Positions 9,624 through 18,595 of a stretch of 64,000 nucleotides of DNA are shown here, piece after piece. Within the stretch, counting starts at the first letter, position 1; each line of letters begins with the position of its first letter. Position numbers and translations under genes: made by a program. The notes below the pieces were generated by a model that was not told the DNA's origin, did no database searches, and saw only the letters and a list, made by a program, of their open reading frames with translations. Origin of the DNA: Noviherbaspirillum cavernae (GTDB taxonomy: Bacteria; Pseudomonadota; Gammaproteobacteria; Burkholderiales; Burkholderiaceae_D). Where the stretch lies: NCBI RefSeq assembly GCF_003590875.1, contig NZ_QYUN01000002.1, positions 682,001 through 746,000 of the forward strand, read 5' to 3'.

Positions 9624-10454
9624 TCAGGGAAATGCCTGCGACGACAGCGCCGGCCATTGTCCGGCCCAGCAGCACACGTGTGAAAAATCTTCCACGACAC
9701 GCATCTCGGGCCGTCGCGCGACCGGGAAGCGGGAAAGATAGGACGCCGTCATGCCGGGCGGGATAGTGGCATCCTTGCCGCCGACGAAGTGAAGCTGCGG
9801 GATGTCCTGCAATGATTGCCACGCATCGGCAGCATTGAGCGAGCCCTCCAGCGGCAGTACGCGGTGGAGCCTGGTCCAGGCGGCGTGATCGAGATTGCCC
9901 GCCACCGTCACCAGTCGCACCACATCAGAGCGCCTCGCTGCGACCAGCGCCGCCACCGCGCCGCCTCCCGAATAACCTGCCAGAACCAGTTGCTGCGCGT
10001 CGAAACGCCGCTTGAGCGCATCGATGGCTTCGTTGCTGGCGTCGATGACTTCCGGTGCGAAACGACGCGCGGTCCAGTAGGGCTCATCGCAACCGCGCCG
10101 ATCCGCCCCTGCGACGTACTGGCAGGGGCGTGCCAGATACGCAGCATTGCCGCGCGTGTGGCGCAGGGCCAGTTCCAGCGATACCGGTTGCCGCGGCGTA
10201 GGATCGTCCGAGGGTTGCGATCGGGTCAGCCACGCCATGCCGTCGCCTTCAATGTAGACGGTCAGGATCTTGTCGCTCCGGATGGCGGCGGGCGCGTAAG
10301 CGGCCAGCACAAAATGCTGCGTGGGCAGCGTCAGTCTTTGCCAGCCCTCGGCGGACGCCAGCGTATCGGCATGATGCCGACGCGTTTCGGGAGAAATGGT
10401 CGCGCAGGAGGTGAGGCCAAGCGCCAGCAGCAGAGGCAGGATTGATTTCCACAT
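9624..10454 (-). CDS. alpha/beta-hydrolase-fold lipoprotein
   Basis: 276-residue predicted lipoprotein. An N-terminal signal (MWKSILPLLLALGLTSC) ends in a lipobox-like LTSC. The nucleophile elbow GYSGGGA, a later VGGKDATIP (possible acid region) and FSHVCCW (possible catalytic His) fit a serine hydrolase. The closest recollection is a group of virulence-type or dienelactone-like periplasmic hydrolases, but the substrate is unknown. The start at 10454 was chosen because it gives a clean lipoprotein signal. It converges with hemH with a short gap. Confidence 0.72.
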   Translation of the reverse strand: MWKSILPLLLALGLTSCATISPETRRHHADTLASAEGWQRLTLPTQHFVLAAYAPAAIRSDKILTVYIEGDGMAWLTRSQPSDDPTPRQPVSLELALRHTRGNAAYLARPCQYVAGADRRGCDEPYWTARRFAPEVIDASNEAIDALKRRFDAQQLVLAGYSGGGAVAALVAARRSDVVRLVTVAGNLDHAAWTRLHRVLPLEGSLNAADAWQSLQDIPQLHFVGGKDATIPPGMTASYLSRFPVARRPEMRVVEDFSHVCCWAGQWPALSSQAFP

Positions 10455-10616
10455 GGCAAGATTGTACGCGGGTCGATTCATTAAACAAGGGCGATTTTCC
10501 TTGTCTGTTGGCGATCATGGAATAGAGGGGAAATGAGTAAGATTCAGTGGCAATCTTTCTGCAAAGAAACATCAAGAACTCATTGATGTACCGTTCCATA
10601 CTGCTTCAGGAATCAC

Positions 10617-12851
10617 ATGAATCGCGCTACTCGCACCATCAATCACAACGCCCACTCAGCCTCACTCATCCTCACAGGAAAACAAGCAACAGAGCACGTA
10701 TCGCCTTCGCCTCTGAAGGCAACTACCGCAGCCGTTCTCATGGCAGTCGGTGCCATGGCGTTCATGTCGGGGACGGCGAGCGCTGCCGGTTGTAGTAATA
10801 CCGGCCCCAACGTCATTAACGGCTCAATGCCAACCACGTGCGTGCTGGGTTCCGGCAGCAGCCTCGATGTTCCGGTGCCTGGCGGTCTCATCGATGGGGG
10901 CGAGGGCGCTGGCGTGCTTGTCCAGCCTCTTAGTTCCATTCCTGCAGTGAGTTTCATCACCAATAGCGGGACGATCACCGGTTCCACCGGCATCCAGATC
11001 AATGCCAATGGCGTCGTCGGCACCATCACCAACAACGCCACAGGCATCATCCGGGGTTCGTCCTTCGCCATCAACAATCTCGGCACCGTCACCTCCAGCA
11101 TCCTTAACCATGGCTTGATTGATGGCGCGGTTGCGCTGAACGGAGCCGAGCTTCAGCTGCATGGCGGCAGTGCGCGCGTCACCGGCCCTGTGACCGGCAA
11201 TGCGCAATCGGAGGTGTTTGTCGCCGTCGGTGCCAACTTCAGCACCGAGAATACGTTCAACGTCGGCACCGTTATCGTCAACCATGATGCGAAGCTGAAC
11301 ATGGCGCACGACATCACCGCCGCGAATGCCTTTGTCAACGCGGGTACGGTGTCGGTTGCCGCCGGCAACACCGTGACGGTTAACGGAAATTACTCGCATG
11401 CGCCTGATGGCGTGTTTGAAACCGGCCTCTCCGGCGCCAGCACGTATGGCAAGCTGGTTGTCACCGGCTCCGCCAATCTCGTTGCAAGCAGCAAGATCAA
11501 TGTCAACGTGGTGGGTGCGCCTGCGCTGGTCGCCGGCACCAGCGTGCAGCCGGGCGTGATTACCGCCGGCACGCTGCTCACCGAGCCGGCGATTGCCGTC
11601 ACCGACAACAGCGCGCTGTTCGACTTCATCGCCACCAGGAACGGCAATGCGATCGACTTGTGCGTTGCGGCGGCGGGTAGCGCCACCTGTGTCGCATCAA
11701 ACCCCGGCCCTGGCCAAACACCCAGCACCACCGTCGTCAGCAGCGTGACCGGCGCGCAAAATACGCCGGGACTGGGTGCCGCCCGTGTGTTCGACAGCCT
11801 GATCGCGCAGGGCACAGGCGCGCCGGCAGCGATGGTCCCGGTCATCACCGCGCTCGGCACGCTGCCGACCGAGCAGGCCGTGTCGGACGCGGTCAGCCAG
11901 ACCCTGCCGCTGATGACAGCCGGCATGGCGCAGGTCAATTCGTCGTCGATGCAGTCCACCAACCGCGTGATCCAGGCGCGCCAGGAAGCCAACAAGGGTC
12001 TGTCGTCCGGCGACGAGTTCATCGGCGACCGCCAGATGTGGTTCAAGCCGGTCGGCTCGTGGGCGCGGCAAGACGATCGCAACAACGTCAGCGGCTACAA
12101 GGCCGACACCTATGGCATGGTGTTCGGCGTGGATCACGTCGTCTCCAATCAGGTGCGCGTCGGCGGTGCGTTCTCCTACATGAACAGCAAGGTCGACGAC
12201 AACAGCGGCCTGCAGAACGCCAAGGTCGACGGCTACCGCCTGATCGGCTACGGCAGCTACAGTCTCGATGCGCGCACCGACCTCAGCTTCCAGGCCGATG
12301 TCGGCACCAACCGCAACAAGGGGACCCGCACGATCAGCTTCGGCGGCCTGAATGAAGTCGCGCACTCGAACTACAGCAGCTGGAATGCGCACGTGGGCGC
12401 GGGCGTGGGCCGCACGCTGGATGTCGGCGCCAAAACCGCGTTCACGCCGTCGGCGCGGATCGACTACACCTACATGCGTGACGGGGCGTATACCGAGACC
12501 GGCGCCAACGCGCTGAACCTGGATGTGGCGAAGAACTCGAGCAAGGAGCTGCTGCTGTCGGTGGACGGCAAGCTGAGTCACGCCTTGAGCTCCACCACCA
12601 CGCTCAGCGCCAACCTTGGCACCGCCTACGACGCCCTGTCGAATGGCTCGGCGATCACGGCAGCCTACGTTGGCGGCGGCGGCCAGTTCACCACGCGGGG
12701 ACTGGATCTGCCGCGCTGGCTGGTGCGCGGCGGGCTGGGCATGACGGTCATGGGCGGCAAGGCGATGGAAATCACCGCGCGCTATGACGTCGAGGCGCGC
12801 GAAAGCTTTGCCAACCACACGGCCTCGGTCAAGCTGCGCATGCCGTTCTGA
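10617..12851 (+). CDS. autotransporter (type V secretion) protein
   Basis: 744-residue protein with three parts. An unusually long N-terminal export signal has a basic 35-residue extension before the hydrophobic core and probable cleavage after SGTASA (residue 56). A passenger of about 57-460 is rich in Gly/Asn/Thr/Val, with repeating NSGTITGS, NNATGIIRGS and NAGTVSVAAG units typical of a right-handed beta-helix. A C-terminal autotransporter beta-barrel begins near MWFKPVGSWARQD and ends in the terminal Phe of VKLRMPF. The passenger is short. AGGA six bases before the ATG supports the start. Likely an outer-membrane surface protein; no protease or esterase motif was seen. Confidence 0.88.
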   Translation: MNRATRTINHNAHSASLILTGKQATEHVSPSPLKATTAAVLMAVGAMAFMSGTASAAGCSNTGPNVINGSMPTTCVLGSGSSLDVPVPGGLIDGGEGAGVLVQPLSSIPAVSFITNSGTITGSTGIQINANGVVGTITNNATGIIRGSSFAINNLGTVTSSILNHGLIDGAVALNGAELQLHGGSARVTGPVTGNAQSEVFVAVGANFSTENTFNVGTVIVNHDAKLNMAHDITAANAFVNAGTVSVAAGNTVTVNGNYSHAPDGVFETGLSGASTYGKLVVTGSANLVASSKINVNVVGAPALVAGTSVQPGVITAGTLLTEPAIAVTDNSALFDFIATRNGNAIDLCVAAAGSATCVASNPGPGQTPSTTVVSSVTGAQNTPGLGAARVFDSLIAQGTGAPAAMVPVITALGTLPTEQAVSDAVSQTLPLMTAGMAQVNSSSMQSTNRVIQARQEANKGLSSGDEFIGDRQMWFKPVGSWARQDDRNNVSGYKADTYGMVFGVDHVVSNQVRVGGAFSYMNSKVDDNSGLQNAKVDGYRLIGYGSYSLDARTDLSFQADVGTNRNKGTRTISFGGLNEVAHSNYSSWNAHVGAGVGRTLDVGAKTAFTPSARIDYTYMRDGAYTETGANALNLDVAKNSSKELLLSVDGKLSHALSSTTTLSANLGTAYDALSNGSAITAAYVGGGGQFTTRGLDLPRWLVRGGLGMTVMGGKAMEITARYDVEARESFANHTASVKLRMPF

Positions 12852-12874
12852 TCCGCACGTTTCCTTGTTGCAGG

Positions 12875-12903
12875 AAAGGGCGCATACTTGCGCCCTTTTT
12901 TTC
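12875..12903 (+). terminator. intrinsic terminator of the autotransporter gene
   Basis: Perfect stem GGGCGCA / TGCGCCC (12878-12884 and 12889-12895) with a four-base loop, flanked by AAA and followed by seven T residues. It lies 26 bases after the autotransporter stop. Confidence 0.9.
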
Positions 12904-13054
12904 TGTCGAATCAGGAACTGTTGGAAGCACAATCTGTCTGCTTTGCGGCAGAAATCGGAAGTGGTGGAAGCATCCGCATGGATGCGTATCAAGTCATGTT
13001 AAAGAGTTGTCATTGTTTGAGCGCGCGGCGCCTGACCGAGTGGAGTGTCCCGGA

Positions 13055-13522
13055 ATGCTGAATGATCGCGGCGAGTCGCCGTCATTGCCGGCGCGCGGGC
13101 TGGCGGTGGGCGTGTTCGACCTGTTCCACGTCGGCCATCTGCGCTATCTGCAGTTTATTCGCGCGCGTTGCCGCACCCTTGTGGTTGCCGTGACAAGCGA
13201 TGCCATCGTGCTCGAGAAAAAGCAGCGGCCGACCGCCGTGTCTGAAGCGCATCGCATCGAGATCGTGCGCGGCCTGGGCTGGGTGGACGAGGTGCTGCCG
13301 CAACCCGCAAGCCTGGACGATGCCGATGCGGCCGAGCGCTGGCTGACGGCGTTGTCGATTGACCATGTATTCATCGGCGATGACTGGCGCGGCAGTGCGC
13401 GCTGGCGGACGCTGGAGCCGCGTCTGAGCGCATTGGGGATCGGACTGAGCTGGACGCCGCGCACGATGGAAGTGTCGACGACCGCGTTGCGCCAGCATAT
13501 TCAGCATGGATGCAAGGAGTAG
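13055..13522 (+). CDS. TagD-like nucleotidyltransferase (glycerol-3-phosphate cytidylyltransferase family)
   Basis: 155-residue cytidylyltransferase-fold protein. The nucleotide-binding motif VGVFDLFHVGHLRYL (HxGH), the segment VFIGDDWRGS and the C-terminal PRTMEVSTTALRQ align by eye with TagD-type enzymes (GDDW, PRT...STT). TagD makes CDP-glycerol from CTP and glycerol-3-phosphate; relatives make other CDP-alcohols. The start at 13055 has GGAG nine bases upstream; a longer TTG start at 13007 is less likely. The GAPDH-like gene follows after 6 bp, so the two are surely co-transcribed. The true alcohol phosphate is not known. Confidence 0.82.
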   Translation: MLNDRGESPSLPARGLAVGVFDLFHVGHLRYLQFIRARCRTLVVAVTSDAIVLEKKQRPTAVSEAHRIEIVRGLGWVDEVLPQPASLDDADAAERWLTALSIDHVFIGDDWRGSARWRTLEPRLSALGIGLSWTPRTMEVSTTALRQHIQHGCKE

Positions 13523-13528
13523 GGTGCG

Positions 13529-14509
13529 ATGGTCTCTGCGGGACTGAACGGACTGGGCCGCTTCGGCCTGCATCTGTTGCGGCGCTGGCTGGACAAGCCG
13601 GATTCGCCGGTGCGCATTGTCGCCATCAACGATGCCTACCGTTCGCTGGAGGCGGCGGTCGAACTGCTGACCGGCGATCCCAAGGTGTCGTTCGCAGACT
13701 GCGAAGTGGCGGCGGACGGCGGGATGCTGGTCATTGCGCGGCGCGGGCAGGCGGACGTGCGGATCGCGTATGCGCACGGTCCGGCGGCGCAGGCCGGGTG
13801 GCGCGGTCAGCCGGAATGGTGGCTGGAGTGCTCCGGCCGCCATCCGGCGGCACATGAGTGCCGTCAGTTCGTGCAGGGCCGGACCCGGCGCGTGATCGTT
13901 TCGGCAACCTGCCGGGATGCCGATCAAACACTCGTCTTCGGCTACAACCAGGACAGTCTGGACCGTGCCGCGCAGGTCGTTTCCTACGGCTCCTGCACGG
14001 TCAATGCCTTTGTGCCGCTGGCGGACTGGATGCATCGGCATTGCGGCGTTGTCGATGCCGAGGTCGGCGTGATCCATAACGTCCCCCGCCACCGGCTGGC
14101 GGACCACCCGCATCCGGAGCGCCGCGCATGCACGCTGGAGGACATGGGCCCGCGCCTGCTGCCCTTCCTCGCGGCCGACCGGTTTCGCGTGGACTATGTG
14201 CTGATTCCCTATGCGGGCGTGTCGCTGATCGACTTCCGCTTCCGGCTGGCCCATCCGCCGTCGGAGTCCGCCTTGCTCGACATGCTTGCCGGCGCCTGTG
14301 GTTCCGGCGAGCTCGCGGGGCTCTATCACATGGCCGACGAGGACCGTGGTCCGCAGTACTGGAACATGAGTCCGGAATCCGCCATTCTGCTGCGGCCGCG
14401 CGCAAGACTCGTCGGCGACCGGCTGTTTCTGCCGGCGGTCTTCGATAATGAAAATTCCGCCACGCGTTATCTGGACCTGCTCGAGTTTCTCTCCCTGCGC
14501 GACTTCTGA
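13529..14509 (+). CDS. divergent glyceraldehyde-3-phosphate dehydrogenase family protein
   Basis: 326-residue GAPDH-like protein. The NAD fold shows GLNGLGRFG and VAINDAY. The catalytic Cys lies in YGSCTVNAF (C156) and the catalytic His in VIHNVP (H183); their spacing of 27 equals that of classical GAPDH (149/176). However, the phosphate-binding loop after the His (normally STGAAK) is missing and the region is about 14 residues shorter. The C-terminal YDNEWGYS motif is altered to FDNENSATRYLDL. A catalytically active dehydrogenase with a different substrate is likely; erythrose-4-phosphate dehydrogenase is a less likely alternative. It is in an operon with a TagD-like gene and converges with a LicD-like gene. 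Confidence 0.8.
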   Translation: MVSAGLNGLGRFGLHLLRRWLDKPDSPVRIVAINDAYRSLEAAVELLTGDPKVSFADCEVAADGGMLVIARRGQADVRIAYAHGPAAQAGWRGQPEWWLECSGRHPAAHECRQFVQGRTRRVIVSATCRDADQTLVFGYNQDSLDRAAQVVSYGSCTVNAFVPLADWMHRHCGVVDAEVGVIHNVPRHRLADHPHPERRACTLEDMGPRLLPFLAADRFRVDYVLIPYAGVSLIDFRFRLAHPPSESALLDMLAGACGSGELAGLYHMADEDRGPQYWNMSPESAILLRPRARLVGDRLFLPAVFDNENSATRYLDLLEFLSLRDF

Positions 14510-14531
14510 CCTGTCCCCCGCAATTCCGGCT

Positions 14532-15620
14532 TCACGCGGAACGGGAGTCGGGGCCGAGACTGGCCAAATGCGATTCAAGCGTGTGCGCCGCTTGCAACAT
14601 GAGCGCATCGTCCGGCGTGTGGCGCTCCAGCACCAGCCGCGTCAGGCGCAGCGCCTTTTCCCAATAGCCATTCAGCCACGCATTGGTGATGCGCGAATAG
14701 GCATACCACTGCGTGAGCGAAGAGAATCCCGTGAGATTGCAGGCGCCGATGATGGTGTCAAACGCGGGATCGGGAACGCGCCATGCCTTGCCGTAAATCG
14801 TTTCCAGCCAGTGTTCCGGATTCTGCAATTGCCAGACGCTGCCGGCCGGACCGGCATGCAGCTCCAGCTGCAGCGGTCCGGGGAAACGCGTCACGCGCTG
14901 CCATGCGGGCGGCGTGCCATGGTTGATCCAGAACCCGCCCAGCAGGTTCGGGCCACCGCTTTCTGCCGCCAGACCGCACAAGTCGAGGACCACATCCGTC
15001 TCGCCATGACAATACGTTGCCATGTTGTCGATCCTGAAAAGCGGCTGCGGCCGGCGCCAGCCGTGGCGCAGCAGAATGTCGTGCGCCTTGGGAATGTCTT
15101 CGAGCAGCAATCCGAGATCGATGTCCTTGTCAAAGGGAAGCAGCCGCTGCTCCCGCACCAGCCCGAGCAGCGTGCCGGCGTGGGCAAATGCGCGCACGCC
15201 GCCGGCGGCAAGTTGCGCCAGCGTCTCCCAGAGCAGTGCCTCGATGCGTGGATGGGCCAGTTTGTGCGAAACCGGCTGCGGCTGGTGGACACGCGGCGCG
15301 CGCAACAGGGCCTCGACCGCTTGGCGCATGGCAAGCACGCCTTCCTCGACCTGCATCTGGTGCAGGCAGGCCGTGCCCAGATAGAACAGCCAGTACGGGC
15401 GCAGCGCAGCGTGGACATCCTGCGCGGCGAGCAGGCTTTGGCAGACATGTTGCACCGCGCCAGGCTGTCCCAGCTCCAAGCCGAGATGACACCATGTGCG
15501 AATGTCGGCAGGCGCAAGAATCCCGCCTTGCTGAAGACGCCGGGTAAGCGCCTGAAACCTTGCCGCGTCCGGATTCCCGGCCTTGTGCGATTCAGAGCCG
15601 GGCGAAGATGGTTGTGACAT
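14532..15620 (-). CDS. LicD/fukutin-family phosphotransferase-like protein
   Basis: 362-residue protein. The C-terminal two thirds carry the LicD nucleotidyltransferase-fold signature AHAGTLLGLVREQRLLPFD followed by KDIDLGLLLED (metal-binding Asp164, 166, 168). LicD-type proteins transfer phosphocholine or other phospho-alcohols from CDP-activated donors to glycans. The N-terminal ~120 residues are helical (LGLELGQPGAVQHVCQSLLAA, EEGVLAMRQAVEALL) and may be a TPR-like partner domain. The start MSQPSSPGSE at 15620 is preferred over an upstream extension rich in Arg/Pro. It is convergent with the GAPDH-like gene 22 bp away. The donor and acceptor are unknown. Confidence 0.75.
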   Translation of the reverse strand: MSQPSSPGSESHKAGNPDAARFQALTRRLQQGGILAPADIRTWCHLGLELGQPGAVQHVCQSLLAAQDVHAALRPYWLFYLGTACLHQMQVEEGVLAMRQAVEALLRAPRVHQPQPVSHKLAHPRIEALLWETLAQLAAGGVRAFAHAGTLLGLVREQRLLPFDKDIDLGLLLEDIPKAHDILLRHGWRRPQPLFRIDNMATYCHGETDVVLDLCGLAAESGGPNLLGGFWINHGTPPAWQRVTRFPGPLQLELHAGPAGSVWQLQNPEHWLETIYGKAWRVPDPAFDTIIGACNLTGFSSLTQWYAYSRITNAWLNGYWEKALRLTRLVLERHTPDDALMLQAAHTLESHLASLGPDSRSA

Positions 15621-15872
15621 GCATGTACTTTGGTGAATGCGAAGCGGAAGTGTAGCGGGGTCGAACACATCGGGCCAGTTGCGCCATGTTTCCCGAGTGG
15701 ATGGAGTCCTTGTTTCATCAAGGAAAACTTGTTTCTTTGTTGCTAGAATGTCGCGCCTGCCCGGAGCCGGCATGGCGGGTCGAGGCGATATGGACTGGCC
15801 GCTCCCCGCGTTCGCAATGACATTGCGACCAGTTTCGGGCCGCAATGGGGAACCCTCTCAAGGAGGCAAATA
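15621..15872. other. non-coding upstream region between the licD-like gene and the heat-shock promoter
   Basis: About 250 bp between divergent transcription units. I see no gene in it. It presumably holds the promoter of the licD-like gene and upstream sequences of the grpE operon. A strong Shine-Dalgarno-like AAGGAGG lies at its right edge (15860-15866), but the 11-codon frame behind it coincides with promoter boxes. Confidence 0.5.
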
Positions 15873-15878
15873 ATGCCC

Positions 15879-15906
15879 CTTGAAAAAATACGGGAAAGCC
15901 CCATTT
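15879..15906 (+). promoter_or_regulatory. RpoH (sigma-32) heat-shock promoter of grpE-dnaK-dnaJ
   Basis: CTTGAAA (15879-15885) and CCCCATTT (15899-15906), separated by 13 bases, match the sigma-32 consensus (CTTGAAA, CCCCATNT) essentially perfectly. It lies 47 bases before the grpE ATG. No CIRCE element is seen here, so this chaperone operon is probably RpoH-controlled rather than HrcA-controlled. Confidence 0.9.
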
Positions 15907-15952
15907 AGCTGATTATTCGATTTAAGTCATTGATTGTTGGAGGTTTTTCGGA

Positions 15953-16501
15953 ATGCAAGACCAGGAAAAGACGCAAGATCAGACGGAACAGACCGTGTCA
16001 TCGCAGAACGGCAAGGCGGCAGAAGAAGCTGTGCAAACGGCGGCAGAACCTTCGCTGGAGCAAAAACTTGCGGCTGCGGAAGCGAAAGCCTCCGAATTGC
16101 ACGATTCTTTCCTGAGGGCAAAAGCAGAAGCGGATAATATTCGCCGTCGCGCGCAGGAAGATATTGCAAAGGCGCACAAGTTTGCGATCGAGAGCTTTGC
16201 CGAGGCGCTGGTGCCGGTCAAGGACAGCCTTGAAATGGCCCTGAAACTCGACACGCCGTCGGTGGACTCCTTGAAAGAGGGCGTCGAAATGACGCTGAAG
16301 CAGCTGACAACGGCGTTCGAGCGCAACCGGCTGGTCGAGATCAATCCCGTGCCCGGTGAAAAACTCGATCCGATGAGGCACCAGGCCATTTCCATGGTAC
16401 CCGCCGAGCAGGGCAGCAACACCGTCGTCAGCGTGCTCCAGAAGGGCTACATGATCGCCGATCGGCTGCTGCGTCCTGCTCTGGTGACGGTGGCGCAATG
16501 A
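15953..16501 (+). CDS. grpE: nucleotide exchange factor GrpE
   Basis: 182-residue co-chaperone that releases ADP from DnaK. The Gln/Glu-rich N-terminus leads into a coiled coil ([18 protein letters not shown]), then [17 protein letters not shown] and the C-terminal beta domain with [16 protein letters not shown] and [23 protein letters not shown] ten bases before the ATG supports the start. It is the first gene of the operon behind the RpoH promoter. Confidence 0.97.
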   Translation: MQDQEKTQDQTEQTVSSQNGKAAEEAVQTAAEPSLEQKLAAAEAKASELHDSFLRAKAEADNIRRRAQEDIAKAHKFAIESFAEALVPVKDSLEMALKLDTPSVDSLKEGVEMTLKQLTTAFERNRLVEINPVPGEKLDPMRHQAISMVPAEQGSNTVVSVLQKGYMIADRLLRPALVTVAQ

Positions 16502-16534
16502 GTGCGAAATAGGACGACACAGGGCGACATCTTC

Positions 16535-16557
16535 AAACGCTTGAAACAAGCGTTTTG
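16535..16557 (+). terminator. hairpin between grpE and dnaK
   Basis: AAACGCTTG-AAA-CAAGCGTTT is a perfect 9-bp stem with a three-base loop and a short T run. It could be a partial terminator or an RNA-processing/stability element that sets different GrpE and DnaK levels. Its CTTGAAA, with a weak CCATAC further on, also resembles a poor second sigma-32 promoter. Confidence 0.5.
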
Positions 16558-16610
16558 TTCCATACATACAACTCAACAAAACTCTGGATATTCAATAAAG
16601 GAACACGATT

Positions 16611-18563
16611 ATGGGCAAGATCATTGGCATCGACCTGGGTACCACCAACTCCTGCGTCGCCATCATGGAAGGCGGCCAGCCGAAGGTGATTGAAAACTCA
16701 GAAGGCGCGCGCACCACGCCTTCCGTCGTCGCCTATCAGGAAGACGGCGAGATTCTGGTCGGCGCGCCGGCCAAGCGCCAGGCGGTCACCAACCCGAAAA
16801 ATACGCTCTACGCGGTCAAGCGTCTGATCGGTCGCAAATTCACCGAAAACGAAGTTCAGAAGGACATCAACCTGATGCCCTACGAGATCGTCAAGGCCGA
16901 TAACGGCGACGCCTGGGTGCAGGTGCGCGACAAGAAGCTCGCGGCGCAGCAGGTTTCTGCAGAAACCCTGCGCAAGATGAAGAAGACCGCCGAAGACTAT
17001 CTCGGCGAGGAAGTGACCGAAGCCGTGATCACCGTGCCGGCCTACTTCAACGACGCACAGCGTCAGGCGACCAAGGACGCCGGCCGCATTGCGGGTCTGG
17101 ACGTCAAGCGCATCATCAACGAACCGACCGCGGCGGCGCTCGCATTCGGCCTCGACAAGAGCGGCAAGGGCGACCGCAAGATCGCCGTGTATGACCTGGG
17201 CGGCGGCACCTTCGATATCTCCATCATCGAAATCGCCGATGTCGACGGCGAAATGCAGTTCGAAGTGCTGTCCACCAACGGCGACACCTTCCTCGGCGGC
17301 GAAGACTTCGACCAGCGCATCATCGATTACATCATCGACGAATTCAAGAAGATCAACGGCCTCGACCTGTCGAAGGATGCGATTGCCCTGCAGCGTATCA
17401 AGGCTTCGGCCGAACGCGCGAAGATCGAACTGTCGTCCTCGCAGCAGACCGAAATCAACGAGCCGTACATTGCGATGGCCAATGGCGCGCCGGTGCACCT
17501 GAACATGAAGATCACCCGCGCCAAGCTGGAGTCGCTGGTGGAGGAACTGGTTGCGCGCACCATCGAACCGTGCCGCATCGCGATCAAGGATGCCGGCGTC
17601 AAGGTGTCCGATATCCAGGACGTGATTCTGGTCGGCGGCATGACCCGCATGCCGAAGGTGCAGGAGAAGGTGAAGGAATTCTTCGGCAAGGAACCGCGCA
17701 AGGACGTCAACCCGGACGAAGCGGTTGCTGTCGGCGCGGCGATCCAGGGTTCGGTCCTGTCGGGCGAACGCAAGGACTTGCTGCTGCTGGACGTGACTCC
17801 GCTCTCGCTCGGCATCGAGACGCTGGGCGGCGTGATGACCAAGATGATCCAGAAAAACACCACGATCCCGACCAAGTTCAGCCAGGTGTTTTCGACTGCG
17901 GACGACAACCAGCCTGCGGTGACGATCAAGGTATTCCAGGGCGAGCGCGAAATCGCGACCGGCAACAAGCTGCTCGGCGAATTCAACCTCGAAGGCATCC
18001 CGCCCGCACCACGCGGCGTGCCGCAGGTTGAAGTGACCTTCGATATCGACGCCAACGGCATCCTGCACGTCGGCGCGAAGGACAAGGCGTCCGGCAAGGA
18101 AAACAAGATCACCATCAAGGCCAACTCGGGCCTGACGGAAGACGAAATCCAGAAGATGGTGAAGGACGCCGAACTCTACGCCGACGAAGACCGCAAGCTG
18201 AAGGAGCTGGCCGACGCCCGCAACCAGGGCGACGCGCTGGTGCACTCCACCAGGAAGTCGCTGACCGAATACGGCGACAAGCTGGACGCGGGCGAGAAGG
18301 ACAAGATCGAAGCGGCGATCAAGGACCTCGAAGAAACCCTGAAGGGCAACGACAAGGACGCGATCGACGCCAAGGTTGCTGCGCTGTCGACCGCCGCGCA
18401 GAAACTCGGCGAGAAGATGTATGCCGACATGCAGGCGCAACAGCAGGCTGCGGCTGGTGCTGCCGGCGCGGCTGGCGCAGCAGGCGGTGCGGAAGCGTCT
18501 GGCTCCAAGCCGAGAGAAGACGATGTCGTGGATGCCGACTTCAAGGAAGTGAAAGACAAGTAA
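16611..18563 (+). CDS. dnaK: molecular chaperone DnaK (Hsp70)
   Basis: 650-residue Hsp70. The N-terminal ATPase domain opens with [19 protein letters not shown] and contains [13 protein letters not shown] and [13 protein letters not shown]. The linker [19 protein letters not shown] precedes the substrate-binding domain. An Ala/Gly-rich tail leads to a [18 protein letters not shown] C-terminus. It folds nascent and heat-damaged proteins with DnaJ and GrpE. Length is normal. A 109-bp gap with a hairpin separates it from grpE. Confidence 0.98.
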   Translation: MGKIIGIDLGTTNSCVAIMEGGQPKVIENSEGARTTPSVVAYQEDGEILVGAPAKRQAVTNPKNTLYAVKRLIGRKFTENEVQKDINLMPYEIVKADNGDAWVQVRDKKLAAQQVSAETLRKMKKTAEDYLGEEVTEAVITVPAYFNDAQRQATKDAGRIAGLDVKRIINEPTAAALAFGLDKSGKGDRKIAVYDLGGGTFDISIIEIADVDGEMQFEVLSTNGDTFLGGEDFDQRIIDYIIDEFKKINGLDLSKDAIALQRIKASAERAKIELSSSQQTEINEPYIAMANGAPVHLNMKITRAKLESLVEELVARTIEPCRIAIKDAGVKVSDIQDVILVGGMTRMPKVQEKVKEFFGKEPRKDVNPDEAVAVGAAIQGSVLSGERKDLLLLDVTPLSLGIETLGGVMTKMIQKNTTIPTKFSQVFSTADDNQPAVTIKVFQGEREIATGNKLLGEFNLEGIPPAPRGVPQVEVTFDIDANGILHVGAKDKASGKENKITIKANSGLTEDEIQKMVKDAELYADEDRKLKELADARNQGDALVHSTRKSLTEYGDKLDAGEKDKIEAAIKDLEETLKGNDKDAIDAKVAALSTAAQKLGEKMYADMQAQQQAAAGAAGAAGAAGGAEASGSKPREDDVVDADFKEVKDK

Positions 18564-18595
18564 CGTATCCGGGCGCGGTTTCCGCCGCGCCGCCT

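Noticed and set aside
15873..15908. 11-residue open frame with a perfect AAGGAGG upstream of grpE
   Set aside because: The frame contains the -35 and -10 boxes of the RpoH promoter, so it would not be transcribed from that promoter; a leader peptide is unlikely.
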